Positions 38,660-38,770 of a stretch of DNA of 38,770 nt are shown here, piece by piece. Below the pieces are notes generated by a model that saw only the letters and a list, made by a program, of their open reading frames with translations, was not told the DNA's origin and ran no database searches. The stretch is from positions 1-38,770 of the forward strand of contig CAADTT010000065.1 in assembly GCA_900752065.1 (NCBI GenBank), read 5' to 3'. Source of the stretch: Lachnospiraceae bacterium. Its GTDB lineage: Bacteria; Bacillota; Clostridia; Lachnospirales; Lachnospiraceae. A program made the translations under genes and the position numbers. How positions within the stretch are numbered: position 1 is the stretch's first letter; every line of letters starts with the position of its first letter.

Positions 38660-38770
38660 GTAACAGTTTAACCATGTCTGGTATTATGGGCGAATCATGC
38701 TTGCATGAATGAGCACATAGTACCAGGCATGGGGTGAGCGCCAGGTAATGAGCAATCCGCTTGCGCAAGC
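38660..38770. mobile_element. MITE-like element, partial at window edge
   Basis: The left end (GTAACAGTTTAACCATG...) matches the terminus of the element at 15946-16030 with a few differences. The core (TATTATGGGCGAATCATGC and onward) is the same core in reverse orientation. To the right the expected closing arm is replaced by a different sequence containing TGAGCAATCCGC, which recalls the interior of the 27759-27954 element (TGAGCAATC). The element therefore appears mosaic and runs off the window. Confidence 0.7.

Overview
The window looks like chromosomal DNA of a gut-type Lachnospiraceae (Blautia / Mediterraneibacter / Dorea-like Clostridia). The pointers are a mid-40s GC feel, strong GGAGG ribosome sites, sigma-A-type promoters, a CIRCE-controlled small heat-shock gene, UgpC beside a CdaR-type regulator, an Agr-like LytTR/GHKL pair, and many short palindromic repeats. 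The genus is inferred from gene content; no rRNA or tRNA gene was seen.

Layout. 1-1.04 kb: a partial module of a stand-alone XRE-like domain protein followed by a truncated, frameshifted von Willebrand A (VWA) gene. 1.15-3.6 kb: hsp20 under CIRCE control, convergent with a membrane GGDEF protein. 3.7-7.5 kb: a four-gene minus-strand operon (LytTR regulator, GHKL kinase, DUF3887-like lipoprotein, CPBP protease fused to a DUF2007-like domain). 7.6-14.4 kb: metabolic and housekeeping genes (PH-domain protein, peptidase T, MATE exporter, aconitase-superfamily hydratase, TIM-barrel protein). 14.6-18.4 kb: a Big2-domain remnant, CdaR regulator, a MITE-like element, UgpC/MsmK ATPase, and a 3'-5' exonuclease whose mRNA looks leaderless. 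18.4-22.8 kb: a D,D-carboxypeptidase operon carrying a degenerate tyrosine recombinase, a palindromic repeat zone, and two zinc-ribbon proteins. 22.9-27.7 kb: a flavodoxin-type remnant, HxlR regulator, a Zn/Cd P-type ATPase with a very His-rich N-terminus and an ArsR-type operator, TraX and PadR. 27.75-29.3 kb: a second MITE-like element, an unknown 301-aa protein and a small MerR. 29.4-34.7 kb: an OmpR regulator, histidine kinase, FtsX-type permease and ATPase operon (antimicrobial-peptide-sensing type). 34.8-38.3 kb: the complete version of the module seen at the start, namely a macro domain/XRE-like fusion, an intact VWA protein and three unknown proteins. The window ends inside another copy of the MITE-like family.

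The most interesting part is the pair of related modules at the two ends. Both lie on the minus strand with the XRE-like domain gene upstream of a VWA gene. The right copy adds an ADP-ribose-binding macro domain and unknown partners; the left copy lacks the macro domain and its VWA gene is broken before two of the three metal-site motifs. Also notable are two non-coding elements (85 and 196 bp) with related GTWAC ends, each flanked by a perfect 8-bp direct repeat, which is direct evidence of past transposition. No CRISPR array, complete insertion sequence or prophage was found.
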